In this document: positions 17,703 to 27,167 of the stretch, piece after piece
Layout: the number at the start of each line of letters is the position of its first letter
How positions within the stretch are numbered: position 1 is the first letter of the stretch
Source of the DNA: an uncultured bacterium
GTDB lineage: Bacteria; Verrucomicrobiota; Kiritimatiellia; PWTM01
Reading direction: 5' to 3'
Assembly: GCA_938010045.1 (NCBI GenBank)
Contig: CALLFZ010000001.1
Coordinates: forward strand, 1 to 64,000
Length of the DNA stretch: 64,000 nucleotides
Made by a program: the position numbers and the translations under genes
Notes under the pieces: generated by a model
Database searches by the model: none
What the model was told of the DNA's origin: nothing
What the model saw: only the letters and a program-made list of their open reading frames with translations

Positions 17703-17736
17703 CCGCCAAGTGCGGCCTTCCAGCGCGGTTTGGCGG
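17703..17736 (+). terminator. Inverted repeat 37 bases after rplT, possible terminator
   Basis: CCGCCAA (17703-17709) and TTGGCGG (17730-17736) form a perfect 7-bp stem around a 20-base loop soon after the rplT stop. There is no U-run after it, so intrinsic termination is uncertain. Confidence 0.3.
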
Positions 17737-18800
17737 AGCCGCGTGAGCGATCCGGCCAGCCGAACTGATTGTTTCCCCGCTGCGCGCGACGACCACCGCG
17801 CCGACGGCTCGGTCGACAGGGACCAATCTAGGGGCCCACGGCGGGCCCGCCACGTTTTATCGTCGTTGCCGGTGCGGCGCGTTTCTCTGCCGTCTTCATT
17901 GGTAATCCGGCTGGTGGCCCCAGCGAGGTGCCAGGCTTTGTGCCGGGCGTCGCGCCATCTCTGCATAGGGAGCTTCATTTGGTTTCTTGTTGGGTTCGGG
18001 CGCGGGAGTCTTGAACAGATGCCCTTCCCCTGTTTCGGGACGAACCGCGCCCCGCATGCCCCCGGGGCACTTATGCAACCTCCGTCCCTCTACGCACGCT
18101 CGTGTCCCTCTGGCGCTAACTCCATTCGCCTTTGCTCCTCAGGGACTGAGACCCGCCCGAGCAAGTCCGGCCTCCCACGCCACCCCGCCAACCTTTGTCC
18201 CCATCAACCTCCGTCCCCATGGACGGAACTCGTTCAACCGCGGCCCCAGCGACACCCCCCGGGCCCAGCCTCTGTCCCCGCCGCGTGGCAACGTCCGTCC
18301 CCGTTGGTCGCCCGTTGGTCGGTCCCCGTTGGTCGTACTCTTTGGTCGGCAGCAGTTGGCAGTTCCACCTCTCACCCTCCGGTGCGGCAGTCGGTGGGGG
18401 CAGCAAGTTTCACATGGCGGATGGGCATTCGGAAGGCCGGCAGAGCTGGATGATGTTGCGGGGCAACCTCTGTGTCCCTGCGGAATGACCACTGCGCATC
18501 TTGTAGCAGCCTCTGCATGCCGGGCAAACGACGGCCTTTCAACCTCTGTCCCTGTGGTCCCCTGTGGCCCTGTGGTGTGCAGTATTGCGGGGAGGGCGGA
18601 GACGAGTTTCCGCGATGGACAGCGGGGCCTGGCCCCCCGAGGCGAACGACTCACTCTTCGAACACGGAGTGCGTCCCGAAGAGGGGGGCAAGAGAACGCC
18701 CACGCAGGCATGGCAGTCTGCGCGGGCGCCCTGTGCACCGGTGTTGATACTCGGTTCTGTCGGCCGGCGCGCCGACACCCCGGAATTCGTCACGTTACAT
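17737..18800. repeat. Gene-free island with ACCTCYGTCCC motif copies
   Basis: No gene is supported across about 1 kb. The motif ACCTCCGTCCC occurs at 18078-18088 and 18207-18217, ACCTCTGTCCC at 18542-18552 and ACCTTTGTCCC at 18191-18201, with looser copies near 18268-18278 and 18466-18478. Short duplications such as CCCCGTTGGTCG (around 18300-18345) add to the repetitive character. Base composition is unlike coding sequence. Confidence 0.6.
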
Positions 18801-19898
18801 CTACGCCGCAACCATCGCCCGGCGGCGGATCACGGCAATCGCTCCTCCCGCCAACGCCAGCAGCCCGATCGTGCTCGGCTCCGGCACCACGAACGCGACT
18901 CCACGGAACGCGTTGTACGTGGCCGAACTCACTAAAAGTGTGAACGAGCCGGACATCGGCTGGTTATAGCCGGCGGTGTCGTACAGTAGATCAATATTCG
19001 AGTTGTTAATGATCGCGATGTACACGCCACCTGGGGTGACCAAGCCGTCGATGTGATAAACGTTACCCGGATCGATCGTGTCGTTCAGGGTCCACGTCCC
19101 ACCCACCAACGAATACTTCGAGACACCGGTTGCGTCACGAGCCATCCACAGCGTGTCGTAGCCAGGGACGGATGAGTCGAGATCGGCCATGAAAAAGCCA
19201 TACGTATCGAGTGCGGGGTTGCCGCTGAGGCCGGGCAGTCCGTTCAGTGTCTGCAGTCCACTGGTGGGAAGGCCACTGCCAACCGCGTACACGCCATAGT
19301 TGTTGGCCGCATCACCCCACTCATACAGCTGACCGCCGAAGATTCTGACTCCACGACTGTTCACGTTCGTAAGTTGCGTCCCCGAGCTGCCGCCCTTGGA
19401 GATGTAGTAGGGACCGTTCCCCGCGCCGGCCGTCGCGAACCACAAGTCACTCCCATTGTCGGCGACGGTCGCACTCCGCATGTTGTCGTTGCCGCCGAGA
19501 TTTCCCGTTGTTGTGAGGTCAACGGATCCGTCGGATCGCTTGATGACACCGATCGTTCGCGCGAGGACGCTTTTCACACTGAGCGTGTTCTCGGCCGCGT
19601 CATATCCCGCCAAGGCGATGTACTCGCCGTTGGGCGACACAGAGAGTTTCCCTTCCGAGGTGGCCGTGCCGCTGGCCGTCAGACGCGTGCCGCTGGCACC
19701 TGAGGGCATCGTGAAGGTCTGAATCAGATTGCCTGCAAGGTCATACTCGTCCACATGGACAATCGCCGCGTCCGAGCCGAGTGCGGACCCGTTTCCATCC
19801 ACTCGGAACGCCAGCAGATTGCCCGGTGTGATCGGAGCGCCGTGTGCCGCGACTACCGCCGCCAGACCGATCATCGCCCATCGCGTCGTTGCCTTCAT
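18801..19898 (-). CDS. Secreted PEP-CTERM sorting-domain protein
   Basis: The 365-residue protein has a signal peptide (MKATTRWAMIGLAAVVAAHG) and ends with a PEP-CTERM tripartite signal: VPEPSTIGLLALAGG, a short hydrophobic helix, then the basic tail VIRRRAMVAA. Such proteins are exported and then processed by an exosortase, often in polysaccharide-producing bacteria; no exosortase is in the window. The middle part is Gly/Ser/Asn-rich and beta-propeller-like (SVSPNGEYIALAGYD, LWFATAGAGN). A GGAGG ribosome binding site lies 9 bases before the ATG. The molecular function is unknown. Confidence 0.88.
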   Translation of the reverse strand: MKATTRWAMIGLAAVVAAHGAPITPGNLLAFRVDGNGSALGSDAAIVHVDEYDLAGNLIQTFTMPSGASGTRLTASGTATSEGKLSVSPNGEYIALAGYDAAENTLSVKSVLARTIGVIKRSDGSVDLTTTGNLGGNDNMRSATVADNGSDLWFATAGAGNGPYYISKGGSSGTQLTNVNSRGVRIFGGQLYEWGDAANNYGVYAVGSGLPTSGLQTLNGLPGLSGNPALDTYGFFMADLDSSVPGYDTLWMARDATGVSKYSLVGGTWTLNDTIDPGNVYHIDGLVTPGGVYIAIINNSNIDLLYDTAGYNQPMSGSFTLLVSSATYNAFRGVAFVVPEPSTIGLLALAGGAIAVIRRRAMVAA

Positions 19899-20185
19899 TC
19901 CGTTATTCCTCCAAACTAAGGCTATCCGTAGTACGCGAGAAATTCAATGATGATGCGTCGGAATACAAGACAGGAGATTGTTAGAAAATTGTTTTCGTCC
20001 GCCGGTGTGCGTTCGGGAGTTGAGAGCAACGACAACGCTTGTCAATGAACAGTGTCCATTTCGTCGGGACCCGAGGGCGGGCTTTATGGTTCTGTACGAC
20101 GCGAGGATCGTTCGTTCGCTTGAGATGACGAACGCGTTGGCGGTAGGTAGGACGGTGCGGGTTGCACAGAGGAGATCAACTCATC
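19899..20185. other. Divergent intergenic region, no gene seen
   Basis: This region separates the PEP-CTERM gene and the fucosidase and should carry both promoters. A weak candidate for the leftward gene is TTGAAT, 17 bases, TAGCCT (reverse strand, 19947 down to 19919). Nothing else stands out. Confidence 0.3.
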
Positions 20186-21592
20186 GTGAAAACGTGTTCA
20201 ATGATCCTGATGGCCGTGATGATTGGGGGCTCGTCGTGGCTCGGCTCGGCCCATGGTTCGGACGACGCGCGCGGGGCGCTGGACCCGGATCCCGCGGCGC
20301 TGGCGCGCTGGCGCGCCATGCGGTTCGGCATGTTCGTGCATTGGGGGCCGGTGAGCCTTACGGGCACCGAGATCGGCTGGTCGCGCGGCGCGCAGGTGCC
20401 GATCGAAGAGTACGACCGGCTGTACGAGCGGTTCAACCCGACGAACTTCAATGCCGATACGTGGGTGGACATCGCGAAGGCGGCGGGCATGAAGTACCTC
20501 GTCTTCACAACGAAGCACCACGACGGCTTTTGCATGTGGGCGACCCAGCAGACGGACTACAACATTCTGCGCAGCCCGTTCGGTCGCGACGTGGTACGGG
20601 AACTGGCCGACGCCTGCCGGCGGGGCGGGCTCGCGTTCGGCACCTATTATTCTGTTTGCGACTGGCATCACTCCGACTTTCCGCGCACCAGCCCAGGCGG
20701 CAAGGTGCGGCGGGACGTGTCGAACATTGCCCGCTACCGCGACTATTTGCGCGCGCAAGTGCGCGAACTGATCACGGGCTACGGACCACTGCTGACGATG
20801 TGGTTCGATGTGCCGCAGGAATTCGACCGCGCGGAGGGTGAGGCCAATGTGCGGCTGTGCCGCGCGTTGCAGCGCGATATTCTCGTGAACAATCGTGCAG
20901 GAGGTGGCGCCGGCGATTACGACACCCCGGAACAGAAGATCGGCGCTTTCCGAATGGACCGGCCGTGGGAAACCTGCATGACGCTCGGCCGGCAGTGGGC
21001 GTGGAAGCCAAACGATCAACTCAAAAGCGCCGCCGAATGTGTGGCGATCTTGCTGCGCACGATCGGCGGCGACGGTAATCTCCTGCTGAACGTCGGGCCG
21101 ATGCCCACCGGTGAGATCGAGGATCGGCAAGTCGAGCGCCTGCGGGAAATCGGCCGATGGATCGCACCGCGGGCCGAGTCGGTGTACGGCACGCGCGGGG
21201 GACCGTGGACACCGGCGCAGCATGTGGTCTCGACCCGGCGCGACCGCACGGTCTATGTCCACGTACTGGCTTGGCCCGCCGACACGGTCAGGTTGCCGCC
21301 GCTGCCGGCGAGCGTGATGGCCAGCCGCGTGGTGGGGCCTGGTCGCGTTCGTGTGGTGGCGAGCGAGGATGGTATCGAGCTGACGGCGGCCGTCGCGGAT
21401 CGCGATCCCATCGCGACGACCGTCGCACTCGAACTGGACCGGCCGGCCATGGAGATCGAGCCGATTCCCGTCGTCCACGCGGGCGGCTCGCTCGCGGACG
21501 GGTGGGCCGCGCGGGCATCGAATGTCGACGGAGGGAGCCCCACCGACTCGGCCGCGACGGCGGAGTCGGCGATCCACACACACGATGGGTGA
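20186..21592 (+). CDS. Secreted GH29 alpha-L-fucosidase
   Basis: The enzyme releases L-fucose from the non-reducing ends of glycans. The start is taken as GTG 20186, which gives a signal peptide (VKTCSMILMAVMIGGSSW) and has AGAGGAG upstream. GH29 hallmarks are RFGMFVHWGPVS, YLVFTTKHHDGFCMW, and the nucleophile Asp in TMWFDVP (about residue 208), followed by LLLNVGPMPTGEI. The catalytic domain is complete. The reading frame stops at 21592, but sequence typical of a C-terminal galactose-binding (F5/8 C-like) domain continues downstream in other frames, so the protein has lost that domain. It starts a gene run with a beta-propeller protein and a TIM-barrel epimerase. Confidence 0.92.
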   Translation: MKTCSMILMAVMIGGSSWLGSAHGSDDARGALDPDPAALARWRAMRFGMFVHWGPVSLTGTEIGWSRGAQVPIEEYDRLYERFNPTNFNADTWVDIAKAAGMKYLVFTTKHHDGFCMWATQQTDYNILRSPFGRDVVRELADACRRGGLAFGTYYSVCDWHHSDFPRTSPGGKVRRDVSNIARYRDYLRAQVRELITGYGPLLTMWFDVPQEFDRAEGEANVRLCRALQRDILVNNRAGGGAGDYDTPEQKIGAFRMDRPWETCMTLGRQWAWKPNDQLKSAAECVAILLRTIGGDGNLLLNVGPMPTGEIEDRQVERLREIGRWIAPRAESVYGTRGGPWTPAQHVVSTRRDRTVYVHVLAWPADTVRLPPLPASVMASRVVGPGRVRVVASEDGIELTAAVADRDPIATTVALELDRPAMEIEPIPVVHAGGSLADGWAARASNVDGGSPTDSAATAESAIHTHDG

Positions 21593-21840
21593 CCGATGCG
21601 GAGGCCGGCGAATGCTGGCGCGAAGTGGACCTCGACACGCCGTAGGTGATCGGCCGGGCTGTGATCCGCGAATGCGTGGGCTACGGCGTGCGCGTAGAGG
21701 CGTTCGAGCTGCAGGTGCAGGAGGATGGCCAGGGGTGCACGTCCCACCGAGAGGAGCGATCGGGCCCGAGTTGAGCGTCTCCTTTCCGGCGGTGACGGGG
21801 CGAGTGGTGCGCCTGCACGCGAGGAAGGGCCGGAATGGTC
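21593..21840 (+). pseudogene. Decayed C-terminal carbohydrate-binding domain of the fucosidase
   Basis: After the fucosidase stop, another frame reads WVTDAEAGECWREVDLDTP, then a TAG (21643-21645), then VIGRAVIRECVGYGVRVEAF; a third frame then reads GPELSVSFPAVTGRVVRL. In intact GH29 proteins these pieces form one discoidin-like domain after the catalytic barrel. Two frame changes and one nonsense codon are needed to join them, so the domain has been lost by mutation. Confidence 0.75.
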
Positions 21841-24138
21841 CGACGATCCGCGACTTCGAGCGGCATGCGCCCGCCACGCCCTGAGCGCGCCGTGTGCCGG
21901 AGCGGCCCCGCCGCGGCGCGGCGGACGCGGGGCGTCCTCCGGCGCACGCTCATGGCGCTGGCGGCCGCGACGTGCGGTACGAGGGCCGCCGGGCCGTCCG
22001 CGCCGATTCCACCCTTCCAGTCGCCCACGCTGCAGTTCACGACCACCTGGATCGGCAACACGTACCCCGGCCGTGAGCGGTGGGTGCCCCATGACATTGA
22101 TGATCTCACTCTGTCGCCGGACGGCCGACTGTTCTCCAACGTTCGCTGGGAAGAAGGCGGCGGCAACTGCACGGAGTTCCGCGACGGCGAAGTGATCGGC
22201 CACGCCGGGCACACGCACGGATGGGGGCACGAGGGTGGCCATGCGGTTGCCGCGAACTCGCGGTACCTGTTCATCGGGGGCCGCATGGGCAACGAGGGCG
22301 GAAAGCTGTGCGACCCCAACACGTGGCCGCCCAAGGGGTTCTCGTGGATCGGCGTGTCGCGTCGGCGTCTCTCGGACATTCGCGCGGCTGCGCCGTTCCC
22401 CGGCGCGAAGGGTGGCGCTGGCGGGACTCTGAGCTCGGCGTTCCTTGTCGTGGACGAGGTGCCGGCGGAACCGAGGGCCAACGGGGATCGCTCGAAGAAC
22501 ATCGCCGGACTGGCGGCGACCGACCGGCGGCTCTTCATCAGTTGTCCGTATGTCGGCAAGATCCGTGTGCACGATGCCGAGACCATGGCGCGGCTCGCCG
22601 AGTGGCCATTTGAGCGGCCCGGCCCGCTCGCGCTCTCGCCGGACGGCACGCTGTGGGTCTTGCGGGAACGGACGGCTGGCACGCCGCCGGCCGTGGTTCC
22701 TCTATCGCCCGAGGGACGTCTCCTCGACGCAATCGTAACGTTCGAGGCCGACGCCGAGCCGGCCGATATCGCGCTCTCGCCGAACGGACGACTGCTGGTG
22801 GCCGACGACGGTCCGCGCCAGCAGATTCTCGTGATGGATGTGACGGCGCGGCCGCCGCGCGAGATTGGAGCGATTGGCCGCCGGGGCGGACTCCACGCCG
22901 CGCCGGCCGGGCGGATTGAACCGCTCAAGTTCAACCGGCCCCGCGCGATCGCCTGCGATGCGCAGGGCCACCTATACATCGCCCACCACGGCAGCACCGG
23001 CGGCGGCAGCACAGTTCTCGAGGCCTACCAACCCGACGGGGAGCTTCGCTGGCGTCTGTTGGGCCTGTGCTTCGTGGACATGGCCGACGTGGATCCCGCC
23101 GACGACCGGCAGTTGTTTACGAAGGAGGAGCGGTTCGAGTTCGACTATGCGGGACCGCGCGGCGCGGAATGGTCGTACCGTGCGTATACCGTGGACCGCT
23201 TTCGGTTTCCGGAGGATCCGCGTCTGCACATCTGGTCGGCCGGTGCGTGGGTTCGGCGCATCGGCGGGCGCCGGGTACTGTTTGTGAACGATATGGGCGC
23301 CGCCCACTTGCAGGTCTACCGGTTCGACGATGGTGAAACGGCGGTGCCCTCCGGTCTATTCGTGAACGGGCCGATCCGATTCGGAGACGGATCGTGGCCG
23401 CCGCATGCGCCGCGAGAGGTCGAATGGATTTGGCGCGACGCGAACGGCAACGGTGGCTTTGATGCGGATGAGTACGACGCCGGCGCGCAACCCGCGCCGG
23501 CCTCGCAGGGCTGGTGGGTGGACGCGCGCGGCGATGTGTGGCTCGCGGCCGAACGCGGTGGACTCCGGCGCTTCCGCTGTGCAGGACTGGACGAGCACGG
23601 GAATCCGCGATGGAGCTATCGCGCCGTGGACCCCATGCCTCACCCGGCCGCGTTCCGTGAGGTCAAACGTTTACGCTACTTACCCGACGAGGATGTGATG
23701 TTTCTGGGAGGTACGAGCGACGAGCATCGGAATCAGCACTGGAAGGCGATGGGCCCGGTGCTCGCGCGCTTCGACCGGTGGACGGCGGGCGGGGCCACCT
23801 CCGCGCCCACCTGGATGGTCGTGCTGCCGTATTTGGCAGGCAGCCGAGGTCACGAGAGCTGCGAGCCGATGAGCTTCGATGTTGCCGGCGAGTACGTCGT
23901 CGTCGCCTACACGGCCGGCTCCCGCCCTCATCGGATCGCATGGGGCCGGGTCGAGGTGGTTCGTGCGGCGGACGGCGCCGCGGTCGGGCACTTCGAGCCG
24001 TCGCCCGACATCGGCATGATCGGTATCCAGGACATCCGGGAGTGCATCCGCGCGCACCGTCGGCCGGATGGCGAGTACCTCGTGATGATCGAGGACGACT
24101 ACAAAGCGAAGATCGTGATGTACCGATGGCGGCCCTGA
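21835..24138 (+). CDS. Secreted beta-propeller (NHL/SMP-30-like) protein
   Basis: This 767-residue protein is unusually long for the family. Repeated strand motifs such as DLTLSPDGRLFSNV, GPLALSPDGTLWVL, DIALSPNGRLLVADD and AIACDAQGHLYIAHH indicate a propeller of several blades. DANGNGGFDADEYD near residue 540 looks like a calcium-binding loop. The export signal is an Arg-rich n-region followed by TLMALAAATCGTRAAG. GAGGAAGG lies just before the ATG at 21835, which favours that start, though it overlaps the decayed fucosidase tail and a start at 21865 is possible. The function is unknown; the neighbours suggest glycan binding or catabolism. Confidence 0.75.
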   Translation: MVRRSATSSGMRPPRPERAVCRSGPAAARRTRGVLRRTLMALAAATCGTRAAGPSAPIPPFQSPTLQFTTTWIGNTYPGRERWVPHDIDDLTLSPDGRLFSNVRWEEGGGNCTEFRDGEVIGHAGHTHGWGHEGGHAVAANSRYLFIGGRMGNEGGKLCDPNTWPPKGFSWIGVSRRRLSDIRAAAPFPGAKGGAGGTLSSAFLVVDEVPAEPRANGDRSKNIAGLAATDRRLFISCPYVGKIRVHDAETMARLAEWPFERPGPLALSPDGTLWVLRERTAGTPPAVVPLSPEGRLLDAIVTFEADAEPADIALSPNGRLLVADDGPRQQILVMDVTARPPREIGAIGRRGGLHAAPAGRIEPLKFNRPRAIACDAQGHLYIAHHGSTGGGSTVLEAYQPDGELRWRLLGLCFVDMADVDPADDRQLFTKEERFEFDYAGPRGAEWSYRAYTVDRFRFPEDPRLHIWSAGAWVRRIGGRRVLFVNDMGAAHLQVYRFDDGETAVPSGLFVNGPIRFGDGSWPPHAPREVEWIWRDANGNGGFDADEYDAGAQPAPASQGWWVDARGDVWLAAERGGLRRFRCAGLDEHGNPRWSYRAVDPMPHPAAFREVKRLRYLPDEDVMFLGGTSDEHRNQHWKAMGPVLARFDRWTAGGATSAPTWMVVLPYLAGSRGHESCEPMSFDVAGEYVVVAYTAGSRPHRIAWGRVEVVRAADGAAVGHFEPSPDIGMIGIQDIRECIRAHRRPDGEYLVMIEDDYKAKIVMYRWRP

Positions 24139-24244
24139 GATTCGTCCCGCTGGTCGGCTCTCGCGGGTCGGCATCCTCGGAGATCGCGTCCGGCGCGGTC
24201 GCGGCGGCTTCCCTTTTCGTGCTCGGCGCGTCATGATGGACGGC

Positions 24245-25111
24245 ATGAAGACGCACATCACAGCGGGTCTGGCATGGTTGGCGGTCAGTCTCTTTGCGGC
24301 GGGCGCCGAGGAGCGCGCGGTTGGCACCGGCGCGAGCTTCAAGGGCCCCGTTGGGCTGCAGTTGTATAGTCTTCGGGACAGTTTCAAGCAGGACGTCGGC
24401 GCGACGCTCGATTTCGTGCGCCAGCTCGGCTTCCAGTACGTCGAGCTGGCCGGAACGTACGGTCGATCGGCCGAGGCGTTCCGCAAGATGCTCGACGAAC
24501 GTGGGCTGGTGGCGATCGCGGGACATTTCTCGATGGACCGTTTTCTCAACGATCCCGACGGGGTGGCGCGCGATGCGAAGGCGCTCGGGCTGACCTACGT
24601 CGGCGTGGCGTGGTACCCGCACAAGGCGCCGCTCGACGAGGCACAGGCGCGCAAGATGGCCGCCGATTTCAACGCCGCGGGCAAAGCGATGGCCGAGCGC
24701 GGCCTCAAGTTCTTCTACCACAACCACGGGTACGAGTTTCATCCATGGGGCGACCGCACGCTGATGGATCTTGTGATGCAGGAGACCGATCCGAAGCTGG
24801 TGACGTTCGAAATGGACGTGCTGTGGACGGTGTTTCCGGGGCAGGACCCGGCCGCGTGGTTGCGGCGATATCCCGGTCGGTGGGAGCTGATGCATCTGAA
24901 AGACCTCCGGAAGGGCGTGCAGGGGGATCTCTCCGGTAAGACCGATGTTCGCAACGATGTGGCGTTGGGTTCGGGACAGGTGGATTTCCCGAGCCTGCTG
25001 AAAACGGCGCAGGAAACGGGCGTGAAGTGGTATTTCATCGAAGACGAGTCGCCGACGGTCCGCGAGCAGCTGCCGCAGAGTCTGCGCTTTCTCGAAACCG
25101 TATCGTGGTAA
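24245..25111 (+). CDS. Exported sugar phosphate isomerase/epimerase-like TIM-barrel protein
   Basis: The 288-residue protein belongs to the AP-endonuclease-2/xylose-isomerase-like TIM-barrel family. Motifs include VGLQLYSLRD, GFQYVELAGTYG, the metal-site segment FFYHNHGYEFHP, and VTFEMDVLWTVFPGQDP followed by LMHLKD. A hydrophobic N-terminus (MKTHITAGLAWLAVSLFAAGA) suggests export, which is common for this subfamily in Planctomycetes and Verrucomicrobia. The start at 24245 gives the best signal peptide; 24233 is an alternative. Substrate unknown; it follows the fucosidase and propeller genes. Confidence 0.85.
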   Translation: MKTHITAGLAWLAVSLFAAGAEERAVGTGASFKGPVGLQLYSLRDSFKQDVGATLDFVRQLGFQYVELAGTYGRSAEAFRKMLDERGLVAIAGHFSMDRFLNDPDGVARDAKALGLTYVGVAWYPHKAPLDEAQARKMAADFNAAGKAMAERGLKFFYHNHGYEFHPWGDRTLMDLVMQETDPKLVTFEMDVLWTVFPGQDPAAWLRRYPGRWELMHLKDLRKGVQGDLSGKTDVRNDVALGSGQVDFPSLLKTAQETGVKWYFIEDESPTVREQLPQSLRFLETVSW

Positions 25112-25157
25112 GCGGCGCAGGGGCGGCGCGTTCCCATCGCCGCGGGGCGGGGGTGCC

Positions 25158-25234
25158 GGGCGGTTAGCTCAGTCGGCCAGAGCGTCTGGTTTACACCCAG
25201 AAGGCCGCAGGTTCGAGCCCTGCACCGCCCACCA
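25158..25234 (+). tRNA. tRNA-Val (anticodon TAC)
   Basis: Complete cloverleaf: acceptor GGGCGGT/ACCGCCC, anticodon stem TCTGG/CCAGA with loop TTTACAC (anticodon TAC), T-loop TTCGAGC, discriminator A and an encoded CCA. Confidence 0.95.
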
Positions 25235-25285
25235 TCCCGGCCGGCCCCACCACCAGAGGGCCGGCGAGTCCATCGGGCCCGTGAT

Positions 25286-27106
25286 TCAGCGGGTTCGCCG
25301 TACGCGGAAGAATCGATGGGTTTCGGGAGGCGTCCACCTCGCCGAGCCAGTGGTTCCGGTGGGGACGGACAGCCGGACAGTCTGAAACCCGCCGCTGCTT
25401 AACTCCGACGTGGCTTGCACTTCGTACATCAAGTCGGGCGTGGCGGACCACACGATGTGCCCGCCGTTGGCGGAGATGATCGTGAGCCGTGAAGCCGCAT
25501 TGGTGGGATCGGTGCCCGCGAGGAATTCTTCAAGGTTCGTGAAGCCGTCCCCGTCAGGGTCATCGCCGGCCCGTGACTTGTCTCCTGCGCGGGGATCCGA
25601 GTGCCCGAAGTAGGCGGTCATCCACGCGTTGGGCAATCCGTCCGATGTACCAATGCCGTCCTGAGCATACGAAAGGACGCGAACACTCACCGGCGGGGAG
25701 GCATTCGTCGCGTCGTGGAGCCGGAGCACCGCGCGGTCGTAGTAGGAGGCGCCGGCGGGATCCAGCCGGCTGGCGCTGTGCCAGCCCGATGGCGTGTAGC
25801 GCAGCAGCGCACCGTCGAGCGTGAACACACCATTGATCGAGGTGGCGGAGACGAGCTCGACACGAAGCGGAGAGCCTTCGCGGTCGAGTCCGGCGATCTC
25901 CACTTCGTTGACACCAGGAACCGCGGGAGGAGAGGGAAAACCCGTGACAACGTCGAGGATGCGATCGAGCGACCAGGGCGGGGTATCGTCGGGCGGATAG
26001 GCCTGCCGGATATTCGCCACGTCGGTCGTGTAGAGCGCGGCGCCGCGTCCGTCCGCATGGGCGCGGTAGTACATCAGCGCCTCGCGGAGGGCGGGGTCGG
26101 GCTCGGACGGGTTTTCGCTCGTGTGCCGCAGGCCGAGCGCGTGCCCGATTTCGTGTGCCACCACCTCCTCGAAGGTCGCCACGTTGCTCAGCGCGGAATT
26201 GGTATGCTGGAGCACCACATAGCCGCGCACCATGAGATCAAACTCGGTCGAGCGAACGCGACCGCCAAGACCACCGGTGGGGAACAAGGTCGCGTCGTAG
26301 CGGTACGCATGGCCGCCGATGCCGAGCGTCGACCCGCCCAAGATGCGGTGGTAGAGATCATGCACCTGGATCCGAAGGCGGCCGTCATCGGTGGTGATTT
26401 GGTCCGCGCCCATACCGAAGGACACGACCCCCTCGTTCGTAAACGTGAGGGAGGTAACAGCGGCCCATGCGTTGAGCGCCGTCTCGATCGCGGCGAGCAC
26501 CTGGTTGCTGGTGAGGCCAGCGGGCCACGCGTCCATGTCCACCAAAACGCGGATCGGCACCTCGCGGTCGCCGGCAATGAAACGACCGGGTGCGCCGGTG
26601 ATCGGGTTCGTCGTCATCCCGTTCAGCGCGGCGAGCGCCTCCGCCTCCCACGAGGTCCAGTCCGCCGGCGGCGCGAGCGGTCCGAGCGCGAGAGGGCCGC
26701 GGCGCGTGTGGCCGGCCGGGGCGCGGGAGCCTCCGGTGGTCTTCGAGATCGAGAGCACGCTCGCGCGCCGTCCCGTGCCGCGGCGCGCATGAAACACCAG
26801 TTCGGCACCGATGGCGGGAGAGGGCACGCAGCCGATCCATTCGCCTTCGCCATCGATTCGGCCACCCGGCACTTCGGCGAGGATCCAGCGGCCCATCCGG
26901 CCATGCAGCGCCTCGATCACGCGGACCGACATGACGGTGCGTATCCGGCCGTCGGACCCACGTTCGCAACGCCATCCCTCGACCCGGCCGACCCACACGG
27001 CTTCAGCGCCGCCGTCGGCGTCCGCCGTAGTCTGGGCGAACACCTCACCCGCGGCGAGGAGAAGCGCCGCCGCCCGCCAAGTACGCCCCATCCGCCGACC
27101 GATCAT
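25286..27106 (-). CDS. Secreted metzincin-type zinc metalloprotease
   Basis: The 606-residue protein starts with a signal peptide (AALLLAAGEVFA). Its catalytic signature HEIGHALGLRH (about residues 316-326) is the metzincin HExxHxxGxxH zinc site, and ALMYY a little later is a fitting Met-turn, so it is matrixin-like. The C-terminal part carries a thrombospondin-type-3-like calcium motif (DPDGDGFTNLEEFLAGTDP), a frequent feature of secreted PVC proteins. A possible alternative start is Met at 27091. It lies convergent to the tRNA and separate from the glycan genes. Confidence 0.88.
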   Translation of the reverse strand: MIGRRMGRTWRAAALLLAAGEVFAQTTADADGGAEAVWVGRVEGWRCERGSDGRIRTVMSVRVIEALHGRMGRWILAEVPGGRIDGEGEWIGCVPSPAIGAELVFHARRGTGRRASVLSISKTTGGSRAPAGHTRRGPLALGPLAPPADWTSWEAEALAALNGMTTNPITGAPGRFIAGDREVPIRVLVDMDAWPAGLTSNQVLAAIETALNAWAAVTSLTFTNEGVVSFGMGADQITTDDGRLRIQVHDLYHRILGGSTLGIGGHAYRYDATLFPTGGLGGRVRSTEFDLMVRGYVVLQHTNSALSNVATFEEVVAHEIGHALGLRHTSENPSEPDPALREALMYYRAHADGRGAALYTTDVANIRQAYPPDDTPPWSLDRILDVVTGFPSPPAVPGVNEVEIAGLDREGSPLRVELVSATSINGVFTLDGALLRYTPSGWHSASRLDPAGASYYDRAVLRLHDATNASPPVSVRVLSYAQDGIGTSDGLPNAWMTAYFGHSDPRAGDKSRAGDDPDGDGFTNLEEFLAGTDPTNAASRLTIISANGGHIVWSATPDLMYEVQATSELSSGGFQTVRLSVPTGTTGSARWTPPETHRFFRVRRTR

Positions 27107-27167
27107 GGCGGCTCAGCATCATTCACATTCCGAGAATGTCAAGTGGGCGGGCGTCCGCTCGTCCCGC

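Noticed and set aside
20198-21877. 559-codon reverse-strand ORF
   Set aside because: It is antisense to the GH29 fucosidase, rich in Arg/Pro/His as expected of a high-GC shadow frame, and has no family motif.
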